Shown: piece after piece, positions 24,613 through 31,700 of the stretch
Numbering within the stretch: the stretch's first letter is position 1
Layout of the letters: every line of letters begins with the position of its first letter
From: Oscillospiraceae bacterium
Lineage (GTDB): Bacteria; Bacillota_A; Clostridia; Oscillospirales; Oscillospiraceae
DNA: 31,700 nt
Direction: 5' to 3'
Assembly: GCA_017627975.1 (NCBI GenBank)
Contig: JAGAFT010000127.1
Location: 1 to 31,700, forward strand
Program-made: the position numbers and the translations under genes
Notes under the pieces: generated by a model
The model's input: the letters and a program-made list of their open reading frames with translations, nothing else
The model's database searches: none
Told to the model about the DNA's origin: nothing

Positions 24613-25973
24613 CGAAGAATCAGAGAGCCGAGGTGCGGATTGACGCCTGCACACCCGAGGGGTACGGGGTCTGCCGCCTGGAGGGACGGGCGGTGTTCGT
24701 CGCCTCCGCCATGACCGGCGAACGCTGGGAGATTCTGATTCTAAAGGTAACGGCCTCCGCCGTCTGGGCGAAAGGCCTGCGCCTGCTGGAGGCCTCGCCG
24801 GAACGCTGTGACCCGGACTGCCCGAACCTCTGCGGCGGCTGCACCCTGCGGCACATGCGCTATGAAGAAGAGCTCCGGGTGAAGAAGGAGCATGTGGACG
24901 ACTGCCTGCGCCGCATTGGAAAACAGGGCAGCGTCACCTCGGCCATCCGGCTTAGCCCCCTGGCCGAGCGCTATCGCAACAAGGCCATCTTTGCCGTCGA
25001 CACCGTGGCGGGGAAACCGGCCTTCGGCTTCTACCGCCCGCGCACCCATACCCTGGTCCCGGTCCGGGACTGCCTGCTCCAGAGTGAAGAGAGCCTGCGG
25101 GCGGCCCGGGCGGTCATTGATTTTATGCAGATGCACGGTGTGTCCGCGTATGAGGAACAGAGCGGGAAGGGGACCGTGCGCCATATCTTCTGGCGGGAAT
25201 CAAGGCAAGGCGACCGGGTGCTCTGCATCGTGGCGGCACGCGGCTTCGGAAGCCTCACGGGAGAGCTGACGGCGTATCTCAGAGAGCGGTGTCCCTTCCT
25301 GACGGGCATCGTCCTGAACATCAACAAAACCCGGGGAAACACCGTCCTGGCCGGGGAGTTCTATCCGCTCTGGGGAAATCCCGCCGTGACGGAGACCCTG
25401 TGCGGCAGCGCATTTGAGATTGCCCCACAGGCCTTTTTGCAGATTAACCCACCGCAGGCCGAGGCCCTGTATCAGAAAGCGCTGGACTTCGCCGCCGGTG
25501 ATCGCGCCCTCGATGAGACCGGGAACACACTGGCCCTGGACCTCTACTGCGGCGCGGGTACGGTTACGCTCTGCCTGGCCGGCCGCTTTCAGCGGGTGAT
25601 CGGGGCGGAGATTGTTCCCCAGGCCATCGAGAATGCGAAGGAGAACGCGAAACGAAACGGAATCGAAAACGCGGAGTTCCTCTGCGTCGATGCCGCCGAG
25701 ATCGCAGAACGCTTACGCGGGGAAGGCCTGCGTCCGGACGCCGTGGTGGTGGACCCGCCGCGGAAAGGCCTGGCGGAATCCGTGGTGCGGGACATCGCGG
25801 CGATGGGGCCCGACCGTGTGGCCTATATCAGCTGCAGCCCGTCCACGCTGGCCAGGGATGTGGCGCGCTTCGAAGAAGCGGGATACCGCCTGGCCGCCGC
25901 CGAAGCCTTCGACATGTTCCCGAGAACTGCCCATGTCGAGACCGTGGCCTTGCTGTCAAAAGTGAAAGAGTAA
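24606..25973 (+). CDS. 23S rRNA (uracil-5-)-methyltransferase, RlmCD/RumA family
   Basis: This SAM-dependent enzyme makes 5-methyluridine in 23S rRNA (the exact target could instead be tRNA, as in TrmA relatives). Residues 1-60 form a TRAM-like RNA-binding domain. An iron-sulphur site is suggested by the cysteines in RCDPDCPNLCGGC (68, 72, 76, 79) plus Cys156, although the spacing before CGGC differs from E. coli RumA. The methyltransferase domain has ALDLYCGAGTVTL, VVVDPPRKGL and the nucleophile Cys in YISCSPSTLARD, with Glu in HVETVALL as general base. At 455 residues it is typical. It overlaps the phosphatase by seven bases, so it is expressed with the his operon. Confidence 0.92.
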   Translation: MLTKNQRAEVRIDACTPEGYGVCRLEGRAVFVASAMTGERWEILILKVTASAVWAKGLRLLEASPERCDPDCPNLCGGCTLRHMRYEEELRVKKEHVDDCLRRIGKQGSVTSAIRLSPLAERYRNKAIFAVDTVAGKPAFGFYRPRTHTLVPVRDCLLQSEESLRAARAVIDFMQMHGVSAYEEQSGKGTVRHIFWRESRQGDRVLCIVAARGFGSLTGELTAYLRERCPFLTGIVLNINKTRGNTVLAGEFYPLWGNPAVTETLCGSAFEIAPQAFLQINPPQAEALYQKALDFAAGDRALDETGNTLALDLYCGAGTVTLCLAGRFQRVIGAEIVPQAIENAKENAKRNGIENAEFLCVDAAEIAERLRGEGLRPDAVVVDPPRKGLAESVVRDIAAMGPDRVAYISCSPSTLARDVARFEEAGYRLAAAEAFDMFPRTAHVETVALLSKVKE

Positions 25974-25997
25974 GGCGGCCTTAAATAGCATGAAATC

Positions 25998-26051
25998 AAG
26001 GGATTCCGAGGATGTTACCCAGACGGGAGCCGTCCTCAGAATCCCTTTTTT
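25998..26051 (+). terminator. Terminator of the his-rlmCD operon
   Basis: A stem of 15 positions, AAGGGATTCCGAGGA (25998-26012) with 26033-26047, 14 of them Watson-Crick pairs, is followed by a six-base T run. Confidence 0.88.
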
Positions 26052-26086
26052 GTTTGCTTTCAAATCAGGCTGACCGCCGATGTGCG

Positions 26087-26115
26087 TTGACAGATATTCA
26101 GAGGAATGCTATACT
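26087..26115 (+). promoter_or_regulatory. Promoter of the AbiE-like pair
   Basis: TTGACA at 26087-26092, 17 bases, and TATACT at 26110-26115 give a strong sigma-A promoter. Confidence 0.88.
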
Positions 26116-26121
26116 GAATAA

Positions 26122-26146
26122 CGGCAAAAACATGTTGATTTTGCCG
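26122..26146 (+). promoter_or_regulatory. Candidate antitoxin operator
   Basis: The perfect inverted repeat CGGCAAAA (26122-26129) / TTTTGCCG (26139-26146), with a nine-base spacer, covers the predicted transcription start. AbiEi-type antitoxins are known to repress their own promoters through inverted repeats, so this is a natural binding site. Confidence 0.6.
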
Positions 26147-26178
26147 ATGTGCGTGGCCAACACAAAGGAGATGATATC

Positions 26179-26913
26179 ATGCAGTGGTATGAAGAAGTGC
26201 TTGACCGTATAGATGATAAAAAAATATATTGCCATAAGGAGCTTATGGATGAACTGAAAAAGCTGAAGACAGACTTGTCCGAAAGTACATATCACTGGGC
26301 AATCAGCGGATTGGTCCGCACCGGCGCGTTGACCAGACTGGGTTATGATTCGTATTCGCTGTCTTCGAACCTGCCCAAGGATAAATATGTGCCGGTATAT
26401 TCTGACACAGCCGAAGAATTGATTAGGCTTATCTCTGAAAAATATCCTTATGTGCAGTTTACGGTCTTTGAAACAATTTTGATGAACGAGTTCTTAAACC
26501 ATCTTATCGCGCAAAACACGGTTTTTATACAGGTTGAAAAGGAAAGCAGCATCTATGTTTTTCGCTTCCTTCAGGAACAGGGGATTCAGAATGTTATGTA
26601 TAAACCGGGCAAAAATGATTTTAATCTATACTGGTCAAAAGACTGTGTCATTGTAACGGAAATGATATCGGAGGCACCGATCCGTGCGGACGAGCCTCAT
26701 GTGATCATGTTGGAGAAAATGCTTGTTGATATATTGGCGGATAAGCTGATCGCTGCAACCTTCAGCAAAGCGGAATTGCCGGATGTTATGGAACAGGCAC
26801 AGAGCCGGTATCTTCTGGATAAAGTGAGGATGCTGAGATATGCCCGCAGGCGTAACCGTCAGGATGTACTGTTGAAATATCTTGAAGGGAGCAAAGAAAA
26901 TGCTGCTTCGTGA
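26179..26913 (+). CDS. AbiEi-like antitoxin / DUF6577-type protein
   Basis: The 244-residue product lies directly before a nucleotidyltransferase toxin gene and overlaps it by 14 bases, the layout of type IV AbiE toxin-antitoxin pairs. Residues about 1-62 (IYCHKELMDELKK, STYHWAISGLVRTGALTRLGYDSY) read as a winged helix-turn-helix for autorepression. The rest, with ETILMNEFLNHLIAQNTVFIQVEKE and a C-terminal basic helical region ending in RYARRRNRQDVLLKYL, fits the antitoxin body. It resembles the group often annotated DUF6577 beside AbiEii. ATG 26179 has AAAGGAG eight bases upstream. The gene is clearly AT-richer than its neighbours, suggesting acquisition. Confidence 0.75.
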   Translation: MQWYEEVLDRIDDKKIYCHKELMDELKKLKTDLSESTYHWAISGLVRTGALTRLGYDSYSLSSNLPKDKYVPVYSDTAEELIRLISEKYPYVQFTVFETILMNEFLNHLIAQNTVFIQVEKESSIYVFRFLQEQGIQNVMYKPGKNDFNLYWSKDCVIVTEMISEAPIRADEPHVIMLEKMLVDILADKLIAATFSKAELPDVMEQAQSRYLLDKVRMLRYARRRNRQDVLLKYLEGSKENAAS

Positions 26914-27970
26914 AAATTATACAGCAGAACATATTTTGAGACTGAGAGAAGAAACCGGAGCGGATCCATCCATACTGGAAAGGACGGTATTCGCTTTTGG
27001 TCTGCTTGAAGCCATCCGGCGCGTTGACATGCCCTTTATTTTCAAGGGTGGCACGTCACTTCTGGTCATGCTTGATAAGCCGAGACGGTTAAGTACGGAT
27101 ATCGACATTATCGTAGATCGTGATACAGATGTCGACGGCTATATTGAGAAGGCAGGGAAGGTTTTTCCTTTTGTCAGTGTGACGGAACAAAAGCGCAAAG
27201 GCGCCAATGATATAGAAAAACGCCATTTCAGGTTTCATTTCCTTTCGCCGAGGACCGGAAAGGAAATCAATATACTGCTTGATGTTGTGTTTGAGGATAA
27301 TCCGTATCTGGAGGTAGTGGAGCGCCCGATCAGAAGCCGTCTCCTTTTGAGTGATGGTGAGGATCTTACGGTCAATCTTCCTGACAAGAACTGCATCCTT
27401 GGTGATAAGCTTACGGCTTTTGCTCCGCATACGACCGGGATTCCATTTGGTGCAGACAAGGAGCTTGAGATTATAAAGCAGATGTTTGATTGTTGGACGC
27501 TGCTGCAGGAAATGGATGACTACAGGACGGTGGCAAAGGTGTATAACAAGGTTTCCCGCATCGAGCTGGGATATCGCGGGCTTGAAAACCTGCCGTCAGA
27601 CTGTCTGAAGGATACCATTGACAGCTGTATATGTATTATGGGGAGAGGGAGCGTCCGAGCGGAAGATTACATGTATTTCTCATCTGGAATAGGTGCAATC
27701 CAGGGGCATATCTTTGTCGGCAGGATAAACGGGGAGAATGCCGGAATATATGCAAGCGAGGTTATGTATCTTGCGGCGAATCTTCTGACCGGTCAGACTG
27801 AGTATGAGCGTATTTCCAATCCGGACGATTACAGAGATACGCAATTAAAGTTGAAGGGGATAAAGAAAATCAGCAGCATCCGCAACACCAATCCTTTGGC
27901 GTATGCTTACATGGTCAAGTCCCTTCAGCTTTTGAACGAGAACGGGTTATATACAGAAAGTGTGCTGTGA
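26900..27970 (+). CDS. AbiEii/AbiGii-like nucleotidyltransferase toxin
   Basis: This 356-residue nucleotidyltransferase of the AbiEii family is a type IV toxin and abortive-infection effector group; characterised relatives transfer nucleotides to RNA targets such as tRNA ends. The signature is intact: GGTSLL (50-55), RRLSTDIDI (62-70, with metal ligands Asp67 and Asp69) and a later ILGDKLTAF block. The remaining catalytic motifs cannot be placed with confidence by eye. ATG 26900 has GGGAG eight bases upstream and lies inside the end of the antitoxin gene. No inactivating stop or frameshift is visible. AT-rich codon use matches the antitoxin and differs from the flanking genes. Confidence 0.88.
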   Translation: MLLRENYTAEHILRLREETGADPSILERTVFAFGLLEAIRRVDMPFIFKGGTSLLVMLDKPRRLSTDIDIIVDRDTDVDGYIEKAGKVFPFVSVTEQKRKGANDIEKRHFRFHFLSPRTGKEINILLDVVFEDNPYLEVVERPIRSRLLLSDGEDLTVNLPDKNCILGDKLTAFAPHTTGIPFGADKELEIIKQMFDCWTLLQEMDDYRTVAKVYNKVSRIELGYRGLENLPSDCLKDTIDSCICIMGRGSVRAEDYMYFSSGIGAIQGHIFVGRINGENAGIYASEVMYLAANLLTGQTEYERISNPDDYRDTQLKLKGIKKISSIRNTNPLAYAYMVKSLQLLNENGLYTESVL

Positions 27971-28063
27971 TGGGGCACACGGGACAATGAATGATTTTAC
28001 TGATCTGTGCGGGCGGCGCGGGAGTTTCCGTGCTTCACCGCCGGCAGGAGGCCTTTTTCACCA

Positions 28064-28093
28064 TTGACAGCGACCCGGACGCCCGTCTATAAT
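28064..28093 (+). promoter_or_regulatory. Promoter of the 63-residue gene and ydcF-like gene
   Basis: TTGACA at 28064-28069, an 18-base spacer and TATAAT at 28088-28093. The rest of the gap 27971-28157 shows no gene. Confidence 0.75.
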
Positions 28094-28157
28094 GAAGGTA
28101 AGCTGCAATTCGTTCAAGAATACCCATCGGATTCAGCCCAGTGAGGAGGGAATCGTC

Positions 28158-28349
28158 ATGCAGACAACAAGAATCCATTTTGAAGACTTGAGTTTTATTG
28201 ACATTCGCGTTTCCGATCTCCAGACGGAGGAGTTTCGCCGCTGGCTGCGCTTTTCCAACCGGAACGACACCTACACCGTTCCCGGCCTGAAGCGGGTCAT
28301 CCGGCGCAAGGATATCGCCAGGACGGAGTTCATTCCGGATGAAGCGTAA
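28158..28349 (+). CDS. Small conserved-looking protein of unknown function
   Basis: A 63-residue protein I do not recognise. GAGGAGGG lies about seven bases before ATG 28158, and a consensus promoter lies 64 bases upstream, so expression is likely. It is soluble and charged, with an acidic N-terminal half (FEDLSFIDIRVSDLQTEEF) and a basic middle (RRWLRFSNRN, GLKRVIRRK), and no membrane segment. It overlaps the start of the DUF218 gene by 11 bases, so the two are translationally coupled and may act together. Confidence 0.7.
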   Translation: MQTTRIHFEDLSFIDIRVSDLQTEEFRRWLRFSNRNDTYTVPGLKRVIRRKDIARTEFIPDEA

Positions 28350-29421
28350 GCGGCTGACCGCGCTCCCGGTCTTTCTCGTTCTTCTGCTTCTCCTGGCCGC
28401 GGTGCTTCTGCTTCGATACCAGAGTCCTGCGGCGGGTTCCCCCGCGGCACCGGAGATTCGGCCGGAAGCGGAAATCGCCCCGGGACAGAACCCGACCGAA
28501 GAAGCGACGGCCTCAGCACCGGAGTCATCCCCGGCCACCGTACCGGCGTCAACACCGGCCGCTTCCAATGCGGCTCAAAGCACCCCGGGAGAGGCTCCAC
28601 AGGCGGAGGAAAACCCGCGTACACTCGAGGCCGAAGCCCTTCCGGCGGCTGGACCGGCCGCAGATGATCGGGTGGGCAAGACATACGACGAGCACACCTA
28701 TCAGCTGGTGACGGATATCATCTATACCATGCGAAACCGCGGGGAAGAGGAAGAAGCTTCCATCCGCGTCCTGCTGGCGGAGCTGAAAGAGGCGAATCCC
28801 GCCCTCGGCATCCTGTGGGAGGGGATTGCGGATTACTGGTTCTATGTCTGCCGCGACTTCACCGTGAACCAGGGGCGCCTGCCGGACGGCCTGCCGACGG
28901 ATGACAGCCTCGGCATCACGGTCCTGGGCTTCCAGCTTCAGAGCGACGGAACAATGGCCCCGGAGCTCATCGGCCGCCTCGAGACGGCCCTGGCCTGCGC
29001 CGCCCAGTACCCCAACGCGTACCTCATCGTGACGGGCGGCGGGACCGCCGCGGGAAACCACAGCGTGACGGAAGCGGACGCGATGGCGGGATGGCTGGAA
29101 GAGCACGGAATCGACCGATCGAAGATCATCGTCGAAAACCGCTCCCTGACCACGGACCAGAACGCCTCAAACACCTGCGCCATCCTCGCCGAACGCTACC
29201 CGGGGATCCGCGCGCTTGCCATGGTTTCCAGCGACTATCATGTGGCGCTGGGGAGCATGCTGTTTACGGAGGCGGCCCTGCTCTATGCCTATGAGCATGA
29301 CGGTGCCGCACCGTATGAGGTCGTGTCCAACGCCGGCTTTGCCACTTCGGGCAATCCCGTCTACAGCAACCCGAGAATGTTCCCCTCGGATATGTGGATT
29401 CTGGCGGATCCGCATTTATAA
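28339..29421 (+). CDS. Membrane-anchored DUF218/YdcF-like protein
   Basis: The 360-residue protein has an N-terminal anchor (about 7-26, after MKRKR) and then a Pro/Ala/Glu-rich, low-complexity extracytoplasmic linker (about 30-110). A helical region and a C-terminal DUF218 domain (about 190-350) follow. DUF218 features are ELIGRLETAL, YPNAYLIVTGGG, TEADAMAGWL, IIVENRSLTTDQNA and MVSSDYHV. The E. coli family members are SanA, ElyC and YdcF, with ElyC linked to envelope polysaccharide metabolism; the catalytic role is unsettled. The anchor and linker put the domain outside the membrane. The start at 28339 overlaps the small gene before it. Confidence 0.85.
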   Translation: MKRKRLTALPVFLVLLLLLAAVLLLRYQSPAAGSPAAPEIRPEAEIAPGQNPTEEATASAPESSPATVPASTPAASNAAQSTPGEAPQAEENPRTLEAEALPAAGPAADDRVGKTYDEHTYQLVTDIIYTMRNRGEEEEASIRVLLAELKEANPALGILWEGIADYWFYVCRDFTVNQGRLPDGLPTDDSLGITVLGFQLQSDGTMAPELIGRLETALACAAQYPNAYLIVTGGGTAAGNHSVTEADAMAGWLEEHGIDRSKIIVENRSLTTDQNASNTCAILAERYPGIRALAMVSSDYHVALGSMLFTEAALLYAYEHDGAAPYEVVSNAGFATSGNPVYSNPRMFPSDMWILADPHL

Positions 29422-29435
29422 CAGAACATAAAATA

Positions 29436-29489
29436 AAAAACCCGGCCGGAGACCCTGACAGATCGTCAGATGTCTTCGGCCGGTTTTTC
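29436..29489. terminator. Bidirectional terminator between the DUF218 gene and prmA
   Basis: AAAAACCCGGCCGGAGAC (29436-29453) pairs with 29472-29488 with one bulge and one mismatch. T runs flank it on both strands, and an inner CTGAC/GTCAG pair (29455-29469) extends the fold. It serves two convergent genes. Confidence 0.85.
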
Positions 29490-29496
29490 ACTGTGT

Positions 29497-30420
29497 TCAG
29501 GCGAGTTCCGCCACGAAGCAGTGCCAGTCTTCTTCGTATAAATGCCGGAGAATCCGGAAGCCGGCTTTTTCAATGGCGGCCTCGACCTCGGTCTGCCGCC
29601 CCTGGATGATGCCGGAGGTGATGAAGACCCCGTCACGGCGGAGAAAAGCGGGGACATGGGCGGAGAGGGGGATGATCACGTCCGAGACGATGTTGGCCAG
29701 CACGATGTCATAACCGCTCCCGAAGCTGCGCCGGAGCGAAGCGTCCGCGATGACGTCCCCCGCCACGATGCGGATGCGGTCGGGGCCGAAGTCATTCAGC
29801 GCCGCGTTTGCCGCCGCCACATCCGGGGCTTTGGGGTCGATGTCACAGCCGAGACAGCTGTCGCAGCCGAGGACCAGCGCCCCGATCCCGAGAATGCCGC
29901 TGCCGCAGCCGAGGTCCAGAACGCGTTTCCCGGGCCCGGCATAGTCCTCAAGCGCTTCGAGGCACATGCGCGTCGTGGCGTGACTGCCGGTCCCGAAGAT
30001 AAGGCCGGGATCCAGGCGGAGCGGAAGGCGCCCGCCGGCGGGGATCTCTTCCCATTCCGGCACGACCACCAGGCGCTCGCCCACCGGGATGGGCTTATAG
30101 TATTCGCGCCAGTTGTTTTCCCAGTCGCTGTCTTCCACCGTGGACACGGTGACATCCGGATACCGGGCCCGGACTGCCTGCAGAACGGAGCGCCCGTCCA
30201 CGTCGTCCGTGACGTAGAACTTCAGGCGGCTGACCCCTTTGAAGCGGTCCTCCAGCTCCTGATCCACGTAGTCCCAGTACTGATGATTGTTCTCCAGAAA
30301 GTCACGGAAGTCCTCTTCGTTCTCCACGACAAAGCCCCCGACGCCGAGCTCCGCAAGCTCGTCACAGCGCCCGTCAATTTCCTCCGAGGGGGTATCCAGA
30401 ATGCATTCCCAATAACGCAT
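29497..30420 (-). CDS. prmA: Ribosomal protein L11 methyltransferase
   Basis: PrmA uses SAM to methylate ribosomal protein L11. The 307-residue product has the N-terminal substrate-recognition domain (about 1-110, beginning MRYWECILDTPSEEID), then FGTGSHATTRMCLEAL, the SAM-binding VLDLGCGSGILGIGA and the NPPY-equivalent LANIVSDVI. It lies 11 bases downstream of pnp on the same strand, so the two are probably cotranscribed. Its ribosome binding site is weak. Confidence 0.95.
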   Translation of the reverse strand: MRYWECILDTPSEEIDGRCDELAELGVGGFVVENEEDFRDFLENNHQYWDYVDQELEDRFKGVSRLKFYVTDDVDGRSVLQAVRARYPDVTVSTVEDSDWENNWREYYKPIPVGERLVVVPEWEEIPAGGRLPLRLDPGLIFGTGSHATTRMCLEALEDYAGPGKRVLDLGCGSGILGIGALVLGCDSCLGCDIDPKAPDVAAANAALNDFGPDRIRIVAGDVIADASLRRSFGSGYDIVLANIVSDVIIPLSAHVPAFLRRDGVFITSGIIQGRQTEVEAAIEKAGFRILRHLYEEDWHCFVAELA

Positions 30421-30431
30421 GCCTGCGGAAA

Positions 30432-31700
30432 TCAGTCCTCGCCGCGCTCCTTGAGAGCGGCCTTGCGGGAGATGTTCCAGCGGCCCTTCTCGTCGATGCC
30501 GATAAACTTGACCCAGGTCTTGTCGCCGACGTTGAGCACGTCTTCCACCTTCTCGGTGCGCTTGAACTCAAGGTCCTTGATGTGGCACATGGCGTCCTTG
30601 CCGGGAACGAGCTCGATGAAGGCGCCTAGGTTGGAGATGATGCGCTTGACTTCACCGTAGTACAGTGCGCCGACTTCGGGCTCAAAGACGATGTCTTCGA
30701 TGGTCTTGCGGGCTGCGCGGCAGGCTTCGATGTCGGAGGAGGCGATGAAGATGCTTCCGTCGTCGTCGATGTCGATCTTGCAGCCGGTGTCGGCCGTGAT
30801 CTTCTGGATGACCTTTCCGCCGGAGCCGATGACCTCGCGGATCTTGTCCGGGTTGATGTGCATCTGGATCATCTTCGGGGCGGTCTTGGCCAGCTCCTTG
30901 CGCGGTTCGGGGATCGCCTTGAGCAGAATGGCGTCAAGGATCTGGAAGCGGGCCTCCTTGGTGATGGCGAAAGCTTCCTTCACGATCTCATGCTTCAGAC
31001 CGTCGTTCTTGAGGTCCATCTGGATGGCGGTGATGCCCTGCTTGGTGCCGGCCACCTTGAAGTCCATCTCGCCGTGGAAGTCTTCCACACCCTGGATGTC
31101 GATGAAGGTGGTGAAGTCGTCGCCGTCCTGAATCAGACCGCAGGAGATGCCCGCCACCGGAGCCTTCAGAGGCACGCCGGCGTCCATCAGGGCAAGCGTC
31201 GTGCCGCAGATGGAACCCTGGGAGGTGGAACCGTTGGAGGAGAGAACTTCCGAGACCACACGGATGGCGTAGGGGAAGTCCTGAACGTCGGGGATGACAC
31301 TCTCCAGAGCCTTCTCCACGAGGGCGCCGTGGCCGTATTCGCGGCGGTTGGTGCTGCGGCTGGCACGGGCTTCACCGGTGGAGTAGGAGGGCATGTTGTA
31401 GTGATGCATGAAGCGCTTCTCTTCCTCTTCCCAGATGGTGTCGAGCTTCTGGGACTCGGAGAGGGTGGCGAGGGTCGCGATGGAGAGCACCTGGGTCTGG
31501 CCGCGGGTGAAGAGGCCGGAACCGTGTACGCGGGGGATCACGCCGACTTCGGCGGCGAGAGGACGGATTTCGTTCATGGCGCGGCCGTCGACACGCTTGC
31601 CGGCGAGCAGCCATTTCTTGACGACCTTCTTCTGCAGCTTGTAGAGGATCTCGTCCATGTACTGCATGAGCTCGGGATGCTCTTCGCCGTACTTCTCCTC
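30432..31700 (-). CDS. pnp: Polyribonucleotide nucleotidyltransferase (partial, N-terminus beyond the window)
   Basis: PNPase degrades RNA 3' to 5' with phosphate and is a degradosome component. About 423 C-terminal residues are in the window; the frame is open through the right edge, so the first roughly 280 residues are missing. Visible are the second RNase PH domain ([41 protein letters not shown] and [16 protein letters not shown]), a KH domain ([20 protein letters not shown]) and an S1 domain ([25 protein letters not shown]). The C-terminus is complete and short, without an acidic tail. prmA follows 11 bases later. Confidence 0.97.
   Translation of the reverse strand, partial: EEKYGEEHPELMQYMDEILYKLQKKVVKKWLLAGKRVDGRAMNEIRPLAAEVGVIPRVHGSGLFTRGQTQVLSIATLATLSESQKLDTIWEEEEKRFMHHYNMPSYSTGEARASRSTNRREYGHGALVEKALESVIPDVQDFPYAIRVVSEVLSSNGSTSQGSICGTTLALMDAGVPLKAPVAGISCGLIQDGDDFTTFIDIQGVEDFHGEMDFKVAGTKQGITAIQMDLKNDGLKHEIVKEAFAITKEARFQILDAILLKAIPEPRKELAKTAPKMIQMHINPDKIREVIGSGGKVIQKITADTGCKIDIDDDGSIFIASSDIEACRAARKTIEDIVFEPEVGALYYGEVKRIISNLGAFIELVPGKDAMCHIKDLEFKRTEKVEDVLNVGDKTWVKFIGIDEKGRWNISRKAALKERGED

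Larger units (their letters stand above)
26076..26154 (+). repeat. 12-base direct repeats bracketing the AbiE promoter
   Basis: GCCGATGTGCGT occurs at 26076-26087 and again at 26143-26154, starts 67 bases apart. The first copy abuts the -35 box and the second follows the operator-like inverted repeat. Confidence 0.8.

Overview
The window looks like a chromosomal segment of a GC-rich, Gram-positive anaerobe of the Clostridia (Bacillota). The case rests on strong AGGAGG-type ribosome binding sites, consensus sigma-A promoters (TTGACA, 16-18 bases, TATAAT), a class B sortase, a fused hisIE gene, a PHP-family histidinol phosphatase and an acetate kinase. I cannot name the genus. Two stretches are visibly AT-richer than the rest and look acquired: the left edge (about 1-1905) and the AbiE pair (about 26050-28010).

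Layout. Positions 1-1905 are one end of an integrative element: four 22-base direct repeats at the left edge, a small excisionase-like gene, a hairpin, and a complete tyrosine recombinase whose frame runs into an initiator tRNA-Met gene on the opposite strand. The tRNA is the apparent attachment site, and its T stem carries two mismatches. Next comes a consensus promoter, then a glmS-type ribozyme in the 5' leader of nagB (glucosamine-6-phosphate deaminase), the most unusual arrangement here. It is followed by an alpha/beta hydrolase (-), dut (+), ackA (-) and tmcAL (+).

Positions 7720-12662 are a complete branched-chain amino acid ABC transporter operon: binding protein, livH, livM, livG and livF. 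After it come two paralogous stand-alone cyclic-nucleotide-binding-domain proteins, then tsaE-tsaB (t6A tRNA modification), upp, a class B sortase with a long Pro-Thr linker, and a DUF1015 protein. Positions 18049-24612 are a tightly overlapping histidine operon, hisD-hisC-hisB-hisH-hisA-hisF-hisIE-histidinol phosphatase. It lacks hisG and hisZ and is translationally coupled to an RlmCD/RumA-type RNA methyltransferase.

An AT-rich AbiEi/AbiEii-like toxin-antitoxin pair with its own promoter and candidate operator follows. Then come a 63-residue orphan gene overlapping a membrane-anchored DUF218/YdcF-like protein and, convergent to it, prmA and the 3' part of pnp, which runs off the right edge.

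Several genes act on tRNA or RNA (tmcAL, tsaE, tsaB, rlmCD, prmA, pnp). The main puzzle is the ribozyme. A glucosamine-6-phosphate-activated self-cleaving RNA should shut its gene off when glucosamine-6-phosphate is plentiful. That is sensible for a biosynthetic enzyme (GlmS) and paradoxical for a catabolic NagB. One explanation is that this NagB runs in the aminating direction and supplies amino sugar for the cell wall. This is inference and depends on whether glmS exists elsewhere in the genome.
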